From Lycium barbarum (Eukaryota > Streptophyta > Magnoliopsida > Solanales > Solanaceae), in NCBI RefSeq assembly GCF_019175385.1, contig NC_083340.1:22766336-22830335 (forward strand): a stretch of DNA of 64,000 nucleotides, read 5' to 3'. The notes under the pieces were generated by a model. The model worked only from the letters and a program-made list of their open reading frames with translations, searched no databases and was not told where the DNA came from. A program made the position numbers and the translations under genes. Below, in pieces: positions 11,478 to 22,760 of the stretch. The first letter of the stretch is position 1; every line of letters starts with the position of its first letter.

Positions 11478-12772
11478 ATGATGCATCTTGGTAAACGTAA
11501 TGTTTATTGGGCCAGCAGTCCAAACAACAGAAGATGTCACATTATTTATACTGATGGATACTGTCACGGCCTATGTGGCTTACTTGATGAAATTTATATG
11601 AAAATTCCTGAAGGATATAAAATGCCTGAAGCATTTGGTTTAAAGTCTCGGGAAATGTATTCAATTAGATTACAAAGATCATTATATGGTTTAAAACAAT
11701 CAGGGCGCATGTGGTATAATCACCTAAGTGAGTACTTGATAAATGAAGGGTATATAAATTATGCCATTTGTCCATGTGTTTTTATTAAGAGAACAAAATC
11801 AGGGTTCATTATACTTGTTGTTTATGTTGATGACATAAATCTCATTGGAACTCCAGAAGAGCTCCAAAAGGCGATTGAATATTTGAAGAAAGAATTTGAG
11901 ATGAAAGATCTCGGAAAGACAAAACTCTGTCTTGGTCTGCAAATTGAACATTTCGCTAAAGGGATTTTTATCCATCAATCTGCCTATACTGAGAAAGTTT
12001 TAAAACGATTTTACATGGACAATGCGCATCCTTTAAGTGCTCCAATGGTTGTTCGCTCACTTGAAGTGAGTAAAGATCCGTTCCGACCTCAAGAAGAGAA
12101 TGAAGAGCTTCTTGGTCCTAAAGTACCATATCTTAGTGCAATTGGTGCATTTATGTATCTTGCTAACGCTACAAGACCTGACATAGCGTTCTCTGTTAAT
12201 TTGCTAGCAAGATATAGCTCTTCTCCTACACAAAGACATTGGAACGGGATCTTGTTGGTTATGCAAATGCAGGTTATTTATCTGATCCACATAAAGTTCG
12301 ATCTCAAACAGGCTATTTGTTTACATGCGGAGGTACTGCTATATCATGGCGATCGACAAAGCAGCCCATTGTTGCTACTTCTTCAAATCATGCTGAGATA
12401 ATCGCTATTCATGAAGCAAGTAGAGAATGTGTGTGGTTGAGATCAGTGATACATTTCATCAGAGAAAGATGTGGCTTGAAGTGTGATACAAAAATACCCA
12501 CAGTATTATATGAAGATAATGTTGCATGCATAGCTCAATTAAAAGGAGGTTTCATAAAAGGAGATAGAACGAAACACATTTCACCAAAGTTATTTTTCAC
12601 ACATGATCTCCAGAAGAATGGTGATATTGATGTGCAACAAATCCGTTCTAGTGACAATCCTGCAGATTTGTTCACCAAATCTTTGCCAACTTCAACTCTT
12701 GAGAAGATGATATTCAAGATTGGAATGCGAAGGCTCCGACATCTGAATCTTGGTCTTCGTCAGGGGGAGTGA
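11478..12772 (+). pseudogene. Copia reverse transcriptase/RNase H, frameshifted
   Basis: The first frame (11478-12401) contains RT motifs: KIPEGYKMPEAFG, SLYGLKQSGRMWYNHL and the catalytic YVDD within VVYVDDINLIGT, then an RPDIAFSVNLLARYSS segment. RNase H motifs continue in another frame (12239-12772): VGYANAGYLSDPHK, ISWRSTKQPIVATSSNHAE and ADLFTKSLP. The switch near 12238 follows the RHWNG segment; the stretch normally joining it to the RNase H start is missing, which points to a deletion with frameshift. The upstream third of pol and all of gag are missing or degraded. Product inactive. Confidence 0.85.
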
Positions 12773-12789
12773 AATACGCGTTGTACTCT

Positions 12790-12930
12790 TTTTCCCTTAA
12801 CCAAGTTTTGTCCCATTGGGTTTTTCTTGGTAAGGTTTTTAATGAGGTAGCTCTCAAAGCGTATTACTAGATATGTGCACTCTTTTTCCTTCATTAGGAC
12901 TTTTTCCCACAGGGTTTTTCCTAATAAGGT
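12790..12930 (+). repeat. Two tandem hairpins in copia 3' UTR
   Basis: Two related units carry a central CCC/GGG core enclosed by a six-base stem. Unit one pairs ACCAAG (12800-12805) with CTTGGT (12826-12831). Unit two pairs ATTAGG (12893-12898) with CCTAAT (12920-12925). Three of six pairs differ between units and every change is compensated on the other side, so pairing is conserved rather than sequence. They lie between the RNase H stop and the polypurine tract. Confidence 0.75.
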
Positions 12931-12974
12931 TTTAACGAGGCACATCATCTAATTAATGGACATCCAAGGGGGAG

Positions 12975-13167
12975 TGTTATGAGTATGTTTGTCCATTAAG
13001 TTACTTAGCCACCTAAATGGCTTAGCCATTAAGTTACTTAGCCATTAAGCATATATTTTCCTCTATAAATAGTGGCCTTATGTAGAATTGAAAGAAGTGG
13101 AATATAATCTGATATCTCTCTACATATTTCTTCCGTGTATTTACTTTATAGTTTTAATTTCATAACA
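12975..13167 (+). repeat. 3' LTR of young copia
   Basis: 193 bp, identical to the 5' LTR by eye apart from the 13-bp indel. It is preceded by polypurine tract AAGGGGGAG at 12966-12974 and followed by target duplication TAAGA. Confidence 0.9.
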
Positions 13168-13172
13168 TAAGA

Positions 13173-13539
13173 GACATTAAAAAAGTAAACCCGGCTATAT
13201 TGTCATATTCTTACTGAAGTGCACTATTTTGTGGTTGTCTCTTATGAGTTATGACCCTCTCAAATGACCGGTTTGATAATTCCAGCTATAAAAGTCGTTG
13301 CCACAACCTTTTAAAGTTAATGAGTGGCACTTCCAGAACTTCTAAGTCGTCCGAAACGGGAAGAAAATTGCTCCTATCTTTCCCTTCGTTTTATTTTTTA
13401 TTTCGAGGAGATGTACCCTTAGACACATTTCTGTTTATTTCTACACTTTCTTTGTTAGCCCAAAGAGAAAGAATTCAGAGAATTAATATATATAGTACTA
13501 TACAAAATCAAATATAAGTTTAACAAAGGAAGATACAAT
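13173..13539. other. Helitron interior between nested insertions
   Basis: 367 bp separating the copia and gypsy insertions. An open frame of 88 codons at 13251-13517 has no recognisable domain and is not called as a gene. Confidence 0.4.
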
Positions 13540-14304
13540 TGTAGATGATGAAATTTTATTAAAAGTAAATTCACAAGAAATTCGAATTATATTAAATCCA
13601 AGGTATATTAGTCCGAACAAATATTATGGGCTAATATAATTGGATTAATTGCTTAAGTCCAATTGGTCTGAATTTAATTGAAAGATCAATTCAATTGGGC
13701 TAGTCTATCTTGTCGGACTTCACATGATGAGCCCACTCTATTAGCCCAAGGTCCGTGCCACGTATCAAATGACGTGGCGCTCCAAGTCAAGTCCAAGACC
13801 GGTCAAATCATGCCACGTGCATAAGTGACGCAGCATGCCAAGACAATAGAAGAACCAATCAAATGTCGCCAAGTGTTCAAATGACAAGGTTCAACCAATC
13901 ATATACAAACCCTAGCTCTCCCCTGCAACTATAAATAGGGGTCTTCACAAAGCCAAAAGAAAAATAGATAGAGAAGCTCTCAGCCGCAAGCCTTCCACAT
14001 ACTAAGAAGTCTTCGCTCCAAGTGGTGAGCTGCAAGTTTCCATACCTCTAAGTTTGTGATTCAAGCTCGGCTCCGCATTCGTAGTGAAATATCAACAACA
14101 AGTGATTCGTCCATTCAAGAACAAGCAAAAGCCCTTGATTGACGGCCGTATCGTGAGGAGAAGAATCAGAGGATTACATCTTTTTATTTAAGATTTCATA
14201 AAGATTGTAACCCCCGCGCAAATTCTTGAAATCAAATATTATTCTTTGTCGCTATTTTTCTTGTCTTGATTATTATTTTCAGGAACGAAAGATTAGTTGT
14301 TACA
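13540..14304 (+). repeat. Gypsy LTR copy 1 (extra 5' LTR)
   Basis: 765 bp with TATA box TATAAATA at 13930-13937. It is separated from LTR copy 2 by only eight bases (AATTTATT), which look like the first bases of the internal region joined to its last bases. It is slightly shorter than the other copies because of a small deletion after the TATA box. Confidence 0.85.
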
Positions 14305-14312
14305 AATTTATT

Positions 14313-15085
14313 TGTAGATGATGAAATTTTATTAAAAGTAAATTCACAAGAAATTCGAATTATATTAAATCCAAGGTATATTAGTCCGAACAAATATTAT
14401 GGGCTAATATAATTGGATTAATTGCTTAAGTCCAATTGGTATGGATTTAATTGAAAGACCAATTCAATTGGGCTAGTCTATCTTGTCGGACTTCACATGA
14501 TGAGCCCACTCTATTAGCCCAAGGTCCGTGCCACGTATCAAATGACGTGGCGCTCCAAGTCAAGTCAAGGACCGGTCAAATCATGCCACGTGCATAAGTG
14601 ATGCAGCATGCCAAGACAATAGAAGAACCAATCAAATGTCGCCAAGTGTTCAAATGACAAGGTTCAACCAATCATATACAAACCCTAGCTCTCCCCTGCA
14701 ACTATAAATAGGGGTCTTCACAAAGCCAAAAGAAAAAGAAGAAAAATACATAGAGAAGCTCTCAGCAGCAAGTCTTCCGCATACTAAGAAGTCTTCGCTC
14801 CAAGTGGTGAGCCGCAAGTTTCCATACCTCTACGTTTGTGATTAAAGCTCGGCTCCGCATTCGTAGTGAAATATCAACAACAAGTGATCTGTCCATTCAA
14901 GAACAAGCAAAGTCCTTGATTGACAGTCGTATCTTGAGGAGAAGAATCAGAGGATTACATCTTGTTATTTAAGATTTCATAAAGATTGTAACCCCCGTAC
15001 AAATTCTTGAAATCAAATATTACTCTTTGTCGCTATTTTTCTTATCTTGATTATTATTTTCAGGAACGAAATATTAGTCGCTACA
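14313..15085 (+). repeat. Gypsy LTR copy 2 (5' LTR of the coding unit)
   Basis: 773 bp with TATAAATA at 14703-14710. It directly precedes the internal region and primer-binding area (TTTGGCACGCCCAATGGGAC at about 15088-15107). It differs from LTR copy 3 at scattered single bases. Confidence 0.9.
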
Positions 15086-15160
15086 AATTTGGCACGCCCA
15101 ATGGGACAATCTTTACCTCTCATCTCTTCTCTCCAATAATCGAACTTCAAAAACACTAAG

Positions 15161-16580
15161 ATGGCTTCCAAGAAGGTCAACTCGAAATCTGCATCTGCAA
15201 AAACTGCCGAATCCAAATTCTCCATTGCTGTTGAAAACATCCTAAATGTTACTGAGGGGAGCATCGGACCTGTCACAAAGAACCAAGCCAAATTGCTAGG
15301 GCAACGAGTTCTGCAAGCACAGCCTGAATCTGCTGTCGTCTTTGGTTCGTCTTCAAAAGGCATGAGACCTTCCGCAAACACCACAGAAGAAGGGGAGAAT
15401 GTCGCCAAAATGGTGGAGAGGGTTCTTGCCCAACTTAGTTTATCTAAGCCCAAGAAATCATTCGGGCAAGCTGACGATGATGTCTTGAGCACTGGATCTA
15501 CTCCGCATAACATTTCCGCATCCTATGTTCGCGAAAATCCGTGTTATTCTTCTTCATCTATGATGGTGATGCATGCGATGATGACCAATGCTTCAACTGT
15601 TGAAGAGTAACTCACAAGCTTGACAAAGGCAATTGGAGACTTGACCAAATATGTGCAAGATCAAGATAATCGAATTGTCAAGTTGACAGACATGTTTGAT
15701 AGTGTGATGGTGGGGGATTCGAGTCATGCCCCTGGAAAACGTCTGCAAGCACAAGAAAGGATTGAATCTCCCGCAAAACAAGTGGAACGTGCTTCAGAAA
15801 TCCAAGTTTCCTCTGAAGGGATGATTCCAATCAATCAAATAAAGGAGTTCATCATGGGAACCATCAAGGATAAATATGATGTTTCCACAAAATCATCCCT
15901 TACATATGTGAAGCCGTACAATGCAAGGATTGATAGCTTGAAGATGCCTGCCGGTTATCAACCCCCAAAATTTCAGTAGTTTGATGGCAAGGGAAATCCG
16001 AAGCAATATGTGGCACACTTCATTGAAACATGCAACAACGCTGGAACATATGGTGATTACCTTGCCAAATAGTTTGTTCGTTTCCTTAAAGGTTATGCTT
16101 TTGATTGGTACACAGACCTTGAGTCCGGTTCCATTGATAGTTGGGAGCAAATGGAGCATAAGTTTCTCAACCGCTTCTATAGCACCAGACGCACCATAAG
16201 CATGGTGGAACTTACAAACACTCGCCAGCGAAAGGAAGAACCAGTTATTGACTTCATCAACCGATGGAGGCATGCAAGTCTAAACTGCAAAGATAGACTT
16301 CGAAGCTTCGGGAATAGAGATGTGCATTCAAGGTATGCACTGGGGTCTCACCTATATCTTGCAAGGCATAAATCCTAAGACTTTTGAAGAATTGGCCACT
16401 CGTGCTCATGATATGGAATTAAGCATGGCGTCAATCGGAAGTGAAGCGCCGCCGGTCTACGAATCCCGCAAAGGTAAAGACAAGCAAGAAGTAAAAAAAG
16501 TGGGGAGATATTTTTCCAAGACCGAAAACAAAGAATCCATGAACGTTAATGTTGCGCCTGTGAAGTTCACCACTAAGTAA
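15161..16580 (+). pseudogene. Gypsy gag, interrupted by stops and frameshifts
   Basis: The reading starts at ATG 15161 and continues in one frame with stops TAA 15608-15610, TAG 15977-15979 and TAG 16070-16072. The core resembles the retrotransposon gag domain: FDGKGNPKQYVAHFIETC, a GYAFDWYTDL segment, and an EQMEHKFLNRFY to DFINRWR region. Near 16315 the reading shifts frame (MCIQGMHWGL, TFEELATRAHDMELSMA) and returns near 16578. The remaining gag tail is fused with the pol frame. Gag would form the particle; this copy cannot. Confidence 0.8.
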
Positions 16581-16609
16581 GCAAGAATCAGAGCGTAAAG
16601 ACAACTTCT

Positions 16610-19600
16610 TTGGAGAATAGAGCGAACAGAAAACCAACTTTGAAAGAGATGCAAGAGAAGGATTATCCATTCCTTGATTCAGACGTTTCTGCAATCTTTG
16701 ATGAACTTCTTGGGCTGAAACTTTTTGAGTTACCCGAGATGAAGCGGCCGAATGAAGCAGGGAGAACTGATGAACCGAATTATTGCAAGTACCACCGGTT
16801 GATCGGCCACCCTATCGAGAAATGCTTCGTCTTCAAGGATAAAGTTATGGAGCTAGCCCGCGAAGGAAAGATTTCACTTGAAGATGAGAAAGAAAGTGCA
16901 AACCAAGTTGGTGTCACAATTAGCTCGCTCGATCCAGTCATGACCTGCAACTTTGTTGAAGGATATGGAGAGAAAGACATCCCGAACATATGTCTGGCAG
17001 GAATGATTAAGTTTGGAGACCTCGAACCAGTTAATGTGAATGAAATGTTTTCTCTTCTTACACCGAGTGATGTTGTGTCAATAGAAGGAGGACCATCTAA
17101 AGAAGACGAAGGCCAAATTGCTCATCTTGATGATGGGGGTTGGACTCTCGTAACTCGTCGCAAGCGCCGCAAAACAGGTTCGCGAAAAGATTCAGTGAAA
17201 CGACAAACTAAGGGAAAAAAGGTGAGTAAACCCGAAATAAAAAATCCAGTTAAGCACCCAAAGAAGGAGAAAATAGAGGGGCGCTACTACCAAGAAGCAC
17301 GTCGGACACTAACATTAGGAGAATACTTGCCGAGTTGGTTTCTCACCAAATTCATCATTGATGATGTAAAAGCTTCATGTTGTACCGTTGATGAGAAGGA
17401 AGCAAAAAATGTGACCTCATCATGTCCATTATCAGAAGACTCTGCAAAGTCATCTCCTGAAATCATAGATGCGTGCATGGACAAAATCACATTCACCGAT
17501 GATGACCTTCTACTCGGCGACACACCTCATAATCGCCCTTTATTAATGATTGGGTTTGCACGTGAGCAAAAGGTGAACAGAATCCTAATCGATGGTGGAT
17601 CTGGAGTTAACATCCTTCCTATTCACACAATGAAGGAGCTTGGAATCGCAATGGAGGATCTTTCCGCAAGTCGTTTGATGATCCAAGGATTCAACCAAGG
17701 GGGACAAAGAGCCATAGGAGCTATCAAAATAGACCTCACCATCGGCGAGTTGCAATCCAACGCGTGGTTGCATGTGATCGATGCAAGGACTTCGTATAAC
17801 ATCTTGCTCGGTAGGCCTTGGGTACATGAGAACAAGGTGATCCCCTCTACCTACCACCAGTGTTTGAAGTATCATGAAGACAGAGTTGAAAAGAAGATTA
17901 TGACCGATGATAATCCCATCACTAAAGCTGAAGCACACTTCGCCGATGCCAAGTTCTACTTAAAGAAATGTGCCGCAAAAGTTGATGAAGTTGCGATAAA
18001 AGATAATGTTGAGTTTATGAACAAAAATGCAAAGGTGGTTGCTTGTAATGAGAAGGCAGCAGTTAAGGAAGATCAAAGGTCCTTCGATGTCAGTAAGTTG
18101 CCCAACACAAATGGCGCTTCTTCGAGTAAGAAAGTGACTTCTGTTCTTCGTTATGTCCCAAAGGCCAAAAGGGACGAGGGAAACATGTTGGGAGGACTAA
18201 CCTTTCCTATCAAGCAGATTGACACAATAATGTCATCCACAAAATTACTTGAAAGATTTGTGGCTAGCAGCTCGCCACAAAATGAAGCACTCCCTACGAA
18301 GCGTACATGTGAAGGTTTCGATCCAAATGCTTACAAACTGCTCGCAAAGGCTGGATACGATCCTAGCGAACCATCAAAATTGGGGAAGCTTCCGATGGAA
18401 CCTGCGGTGAGGCAAAAACGTGAAGGTTTGGGGTATAAAAAACCCCCACCAGTTCACATCTCCATAAGAAGGGCAAGTAACAACTACATCACTGCGGAAG
18501 AGGAACCTCTTACTTCTAACAAAAGGCCGTCTGTCTTTGACCGACTGGGAAAGTCGACCGCGAGAGTTTCTGTGTTTGAGAGGTTAGGACCAATGAAGAA
18601 TGGAAGCAAGATTCGGAGAAACCACAAGCGTATGAAATCATCAGTTTTTCCCAAATCTCAAAATATCTTCAAAGACTTCCGAAGTCTGATCCCTTCTAGG
18701 ATGAGGCGGCAAACGGATCTTGTGGTTTCATGTGGAGAAGTGCTAAAAGCAAAGTTACATGTTGTGTTCTACACCAAGGAGCGGGATGAAGATGAAGAAA
18801 GTGTTGGCTCTTCATATCACGTTACTGTAAAAGATGAAAGGGATACTTTATCTCCAATAAGGGTTGGTGAAGAGTTGGAGGATGTTTCTTGGTGTTACCA
18901 TATATCTGTCGATGATGGCGAACCTCAAGAAGATGAAGACGCTAAGGATGCTCCGCCCGAATTTGAAGAAGGGGTAAAAACGACAGTCGACGCATTAAAA
19001 GAAGTCAACCTTGGCACTGATGAAGATCCAAGGCCCACTTATGTAAATTCTTTACTTGCAGTCGATGAAGAGAGTGCTTATGTTGAATTACTTAAAGAGT
19101 ATAAGGATGTATTTGCCTGGAGTTACAAAGAGATGCCTGGCTTAGACCCTAAAGTTGTGGTCCATCATCTCGCTCTCAAGAACGGCACACGTCCTGTCAA
19201 ACAAGCACAGCGACGTTTCAGGCCAGAATTGGTTCCCTTGATCGAAAATGAAGTTAACAAGCTTATTGAGGCTGGTTTCATTCGCGAAGTTAAGTTCCCC
19301 ACATGGATTTCGAGCATTGTCCCTGTGAGAAAGAAGAATGGACAAATTCGAGTATGTGTTGACTTTAGGGATCTCAACAATGCATGCCCTAAGGATGAAT
19401 TTCCACTTCCCATTGCTGAGCTTATGATTGATGCTACTACTGGATACGAGGCGATGTCCTTCATGGACGGCTCATCCGGCTATAACCAAATCCGCATGTC
19501 ACCTAAGGATGAAGAGCTTACCGCATTCCGCACTCCTAAAGGTATTTATTTCTACAAAGTAATGCCTTTTGGCTTGAAGAATGCTGGAGCAACATACCAA

Positions 19601-20467
19601 AGAGCTATGCAAAATATCTTCGACAAAATGCTTCACAAAAACGTTGAATGTTATGTTGACGATCTAGTGGTAAAATCAAGAAAAAAGAGTGATCACTTGC
19701 AAGACCTGAGAATGGTGTTTTACCTACTACGAAGGCACCAACTCAAAATGAATCCTTTGAAGTGTGCATTTGGGTTTACCTCCGGAAAATTCCTTGGCTT
19801 TGTCGTTCGACATCGGGGGATAGAAATTGATCAAGCCAAAGTAGATTCAATCGTGAAGATGGCCGAGCCAAGAAACATCCATGAATTGAAAAGTCTGCAA
19901 GGGAAGCTGGCATATCTTAGGAGATTCATCTCAAATCTAGCAGGGAAGTGTCAGCCGTTCAGTCGTCTCATGAAGAAAGGTGCTCCTTTCGAATGGGACC
20001 AAGCTTGTGCCAACGCCTTTGAGAGCATCAAAACTTACTTGACCAGACCTCCAGTTCTAGCGGCTCATGTGCCTGGAAAGCCATTGATACTATACATATC
20101 GGCACAAGAAAGTTCAGTTGGAGCACTCTTAGCCCAAGAGAATAGCAAAGGGAAAGAAAATGCCCTTTACTACTTGAGTAGGATGATGACGCCAAATGAG
20201 TTGAAGTATTCGCCGATTGAAAAGTTGTGTCTGGCCTTAGTCTTCTCAATTCAGAAGATGAAACACTACTTTCAAGCTCATGTAGTTCGTCTTATTTCCA
20301 AAGCAAACCCCATCAAATTTGTGATGTCGAAACCTGTCCTTAGCGACCGACTAGAAAGGTGGTATCTCCAATTTCAACAATTTGAGATTGTGTACGTTCC
20401 TCAAAAAGCTGTGAAAGGGCAAGCATTGGCGGATTTTCTAGCAGACCATCCGATACCCGATGACTGA
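16610..20467 (+). pseudogene. Gypsy protease-reverse transcriptase-RNase H
   Basis: 1285 codons open without a stop, in the same frame as most of gag; the first codon is TTG, so it is an internal part of a polyprotein, not an independent gene. A zinc-knuckle-like CKYHRLIGHPIEKC lies near residue 60. The aspartic protease motif DGGSGVNILP is near residue 327. RT begins about residue 860 with VCVDFRDLN and MDGSSGYNQI and has catalytic YVDD near residue 1015. RNase H (LILYISAQESSVGALLAQE) begins near residue 1160. A TGA at 20465-20467 separates it from the second RNase H in the same frame. Motifs look intact within this segment. Confidence 0.9.
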
Positions 20468-20470
20468 AAA

Positions 20471-20992
20471 TTGACTGATGAACTACCCGATGAGGATGCG
20501 ATGGTCATTGAGATTCAACAGCCTTGGAAGATGTATTTTGATGGTGCTGCACATCGCGAAGGAGCTGGCGCTGGTGTGATATTTGTCACTTCTCAGGAGG
20601 AGGTCTTACCGTATTCCTTCACTTTAACACAATGTTGCTCCAACAATGTTGCGGAATATCAGGCACTCATACTTGGGCTTGAAATGGCTGTTGATATGAA
20701 GCAGTTACAATTACAAGTCTTTGGAGATTCTGAATTGGTAATCAATCAATTGTTGGGTACCTACGAGGTCAAAAAGCCAGAATTGTGTCCCTATCATCAC
20801 TATGCACAAAAATTAATTGGGTGGCTCGGCAACGTAACTCTCCAGCACGTGCCAAGAAAGGAAAATAAGAAGGCTGATTCTTTGGCTACTTTGGCTTCAA
20901 CATTGACTTTGCCTGACCAAGCGCAAATCACTATCTGCCAGAAATGGATAGTACCGCCGGAGGACAATGAGGATGAAGAAAGCAAACTCTAG
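20471..20992 (+). pseudogene. Second (archaeal-type) RNase H of gypsy pol
   Basis: The frame is continuous with the preceding RT/RNase H reading across a single TGA. Motifs: YFDGAAHREGAGAG (first catalytic Asp), NNVAEYQALILGLEMA (Glu), FGDSELVINQL (Asp) and a RKENKKADSLATLA end (last Asp). Acquisition of this extra RNase H defines Tat elements. A TAG at 20990-20992 cuts it from integrase, also in the same frame. As an independent protein it has no plausible start. Confidence 0.85.
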
Positions 20993-20998
20993 CTTCTT

Positions 20999-22273
20999 GT
21001 GGCCGTTACTGAAGATGAGAAATTCGATTGGCGACAAACCATGATCGATTACTTGTGTTATAGCATTCTTCCAGAAGATCCAAAAAGAAAGACCGAAATT
21101 CGTCATCGTGCCCCTCGCTTCCTTTACTACAAAGATACTTTGTACCGTAGATCGTTCGAGGGAGTTCTCTTGCGTTGTTTGGGGGAAGAAAAAGCGACTC
21201 AAGCTATGCAAGAAGCCCACTCTGGAGTTTGTGGATCACATCAATCTGGGCCGAAACTGCACTTTCATATAAAAAGGATGGGGTATTATTGGCCAACAAT
21301 GGTGAAAGATTGTTTCGACTATGCCCGAAGTTGCAAAGCATGCCAATTTCATGCAAATTTTATACACCAACCTCCTGAGGTGTTACATCCAACTGTTGCA
21401 TCTTGGCTATTTGACGCTTGGGGGCTAGACGTGGTTGGACCGCTACCGAAATCTTCTGGTGGCCACTTGTACATCTTAGCTGCAACGGATTACTTCTCAA
21501 AATGGGCTGAGGTTGTCGCCCTCAAAGAAGTAAAAAAGGAGAATGTGGCAAACTTCATTCGAGTAAACATCATCTATCGTTTTGGCATTCCTAGTTATAT
21601 CATAACAGATAATGGCAAGCCGTTCTCCAACAAATTGATGACTAAGATTTGTGAGCTTTTTGGCTTCAAGCAACGAAACTCGTCTATGTATTATGCTGCT
21701 GCAAATGGACTAGCTGAAGCATTTAGCAAGACCTTGTGCAACTTGTTAAAGAAATTCGTCTCCAAGTCTAAAAGAGATTGGCATGATAGAATGGAAGAAG
21801 CTCTTTGGGCATACCGAACGACTCATCGCACACCGACTCAAGCAACTCCTTATTCTCTTGTTTACGGAGCTGAAGCGGTCCTTCCACTTGAACGCCAAAT
21901 ACCTTCATTGTGGCTCGCTATCCAAGAAGGGCTCACTGAAGAAGAAAATGCTCGTCTACGCCTTGAAGAGTTAGAGGCCCTTGATGAGAAAAGGCTGGAA
22001 GCTCAGCAAAGCCTTGAATGTTATCAAGCCCGTCTTTCCCGTACTTTCAATAAAAAGGTTCGCCTGAGGTCCTTCCAAGTTGGTGATCAAGTCCTGGCGG
22101 TAAGAAGACCTATTATCATATCTCATAAATCTGGAAGCAAGTTCACTTCAAAGTGGGATGGGCCATATGTTGTCCAAGAAGCCTATACAAGTGGTGCTTA
22201 CAAGCTTATAGATGCAGATGGCTTGCGGATCGGTCCCATCAACGGAAAATTCTTGAAGATGTACTATCCTTGA
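20999..22273 (+). pseudogene. Gypsy integrase
   Basis: Same frame as the two segments before it. The N-terminal zinc-binding region has HSGVCGSHQSGPKLHFHI and CKACQFH. The catalytic core shows WGLDVVGPL (first Asp), IITDNGKPF (second Asp) and GLAEAFSKTL (Glu), so the DDE triad appears present. The C-terminal part (RSFQVGDQVLAVRRP, KSGSKFTSKWDGPYVV) resembles the usual integrase tail. No chromodomain was seen, as expected for Tat. It would insert the cDNA; the upstream stop makes expression from this copy unlikely. Confidence 0.88.
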
Positions 22274-22319
22274 AGCAAGATGATACTCCTGGCCCGCATG
22301 AGTTTAAACTGTGTACGGC

Positions 22320-22760
22320 CCCACAAAAAAAAAAGTCCGCTAGGTTGAAAACCTCGAAAGAGGCGGCCTAAGCAAAATTTAGGACAAACAAAAAAAGTCC
22401 TCTAGGTTGAAAACCTCGAAAGGGGCGGCCTAGGAAAAAGTTTGGACAAAAGAAAAAAAAATCTTCTTTTTCGGAACTACGAAATGACTTGATCCTCTTC
22501 ACCGAGGTACGTAGGCGCTTAGAGTTTCATTCTAAGTTCAGTCACATAAAAAAAATCCTTCTTTTTTTTCGGATCTACGAAATGACTTGATCCTCTTCAC
22601 CGAGGTACGTAGGCGCTTAGAGTTTCATTCTAAGTTCAGTCACATAAAAAAAATCCTTTTTCTTTTTCTTTTCTGAACTACGTTATGACTTGATCCTCTT
22701 TACCGAGGTACGTAGGCGCTTAGAGTATTATTCTAAGTTCAGTCGCATGAATAAAAAAAA
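22320..22760 (+). repeat. Two tandem repeat families after integrase
   Basis: First, two units of about 66 bp built on CTAGGTTGAAAACCTCGAAA and GGCGGCCTA (about 22333-22460). Then three units of about 95 bp built on TGACTTGATCCTCTT and CGAGGTACGTAGGCGC (about 22460-22755). They lie in the 3' untranslated part of the gypsy, a region known in Tat elements to accumulate tandem repeats. Confidence 0.8.

Larger units (their letters stand above)
8346..13167 (+). mobile_element. Young non-autonomous Ty1/copia element
   Basis: Two LTRs (8346-8551 and 12975-13167) start TGTTATGAG and end TTCATAACA. They differ only by a 13-bp indel. TAAGA flanks both ends (8341-8345 and 13168-13172), a perfect 5-bp target duplication. 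A polypurine tract AAGGGGGAG precedes the 3' LTR. The interior of 4.4 kb is mostly non-coding: only degraded integrase traces (about 10520-10720) and a frameshifted RT/RNase H remain. Near-identical LTRs mean recent insertion, so pol was already broken when it moved and proteins came from a relative. The primer-binding region CGTTATCAGCACGAG was not assigned to a tRNA. Confidence 0.9.

Noticed and set aside
19142..20249. Antisense frames opposite the gypsy RT
   Set aside because: They are shadows of the strongly supported sense RT/RNase H frame.
20465..20467. Programmed read-through at the TGA between RNase H domains
   Set aside because: Further stops and frameshifts in gag show general decay; no read-through context could be demonstrated.
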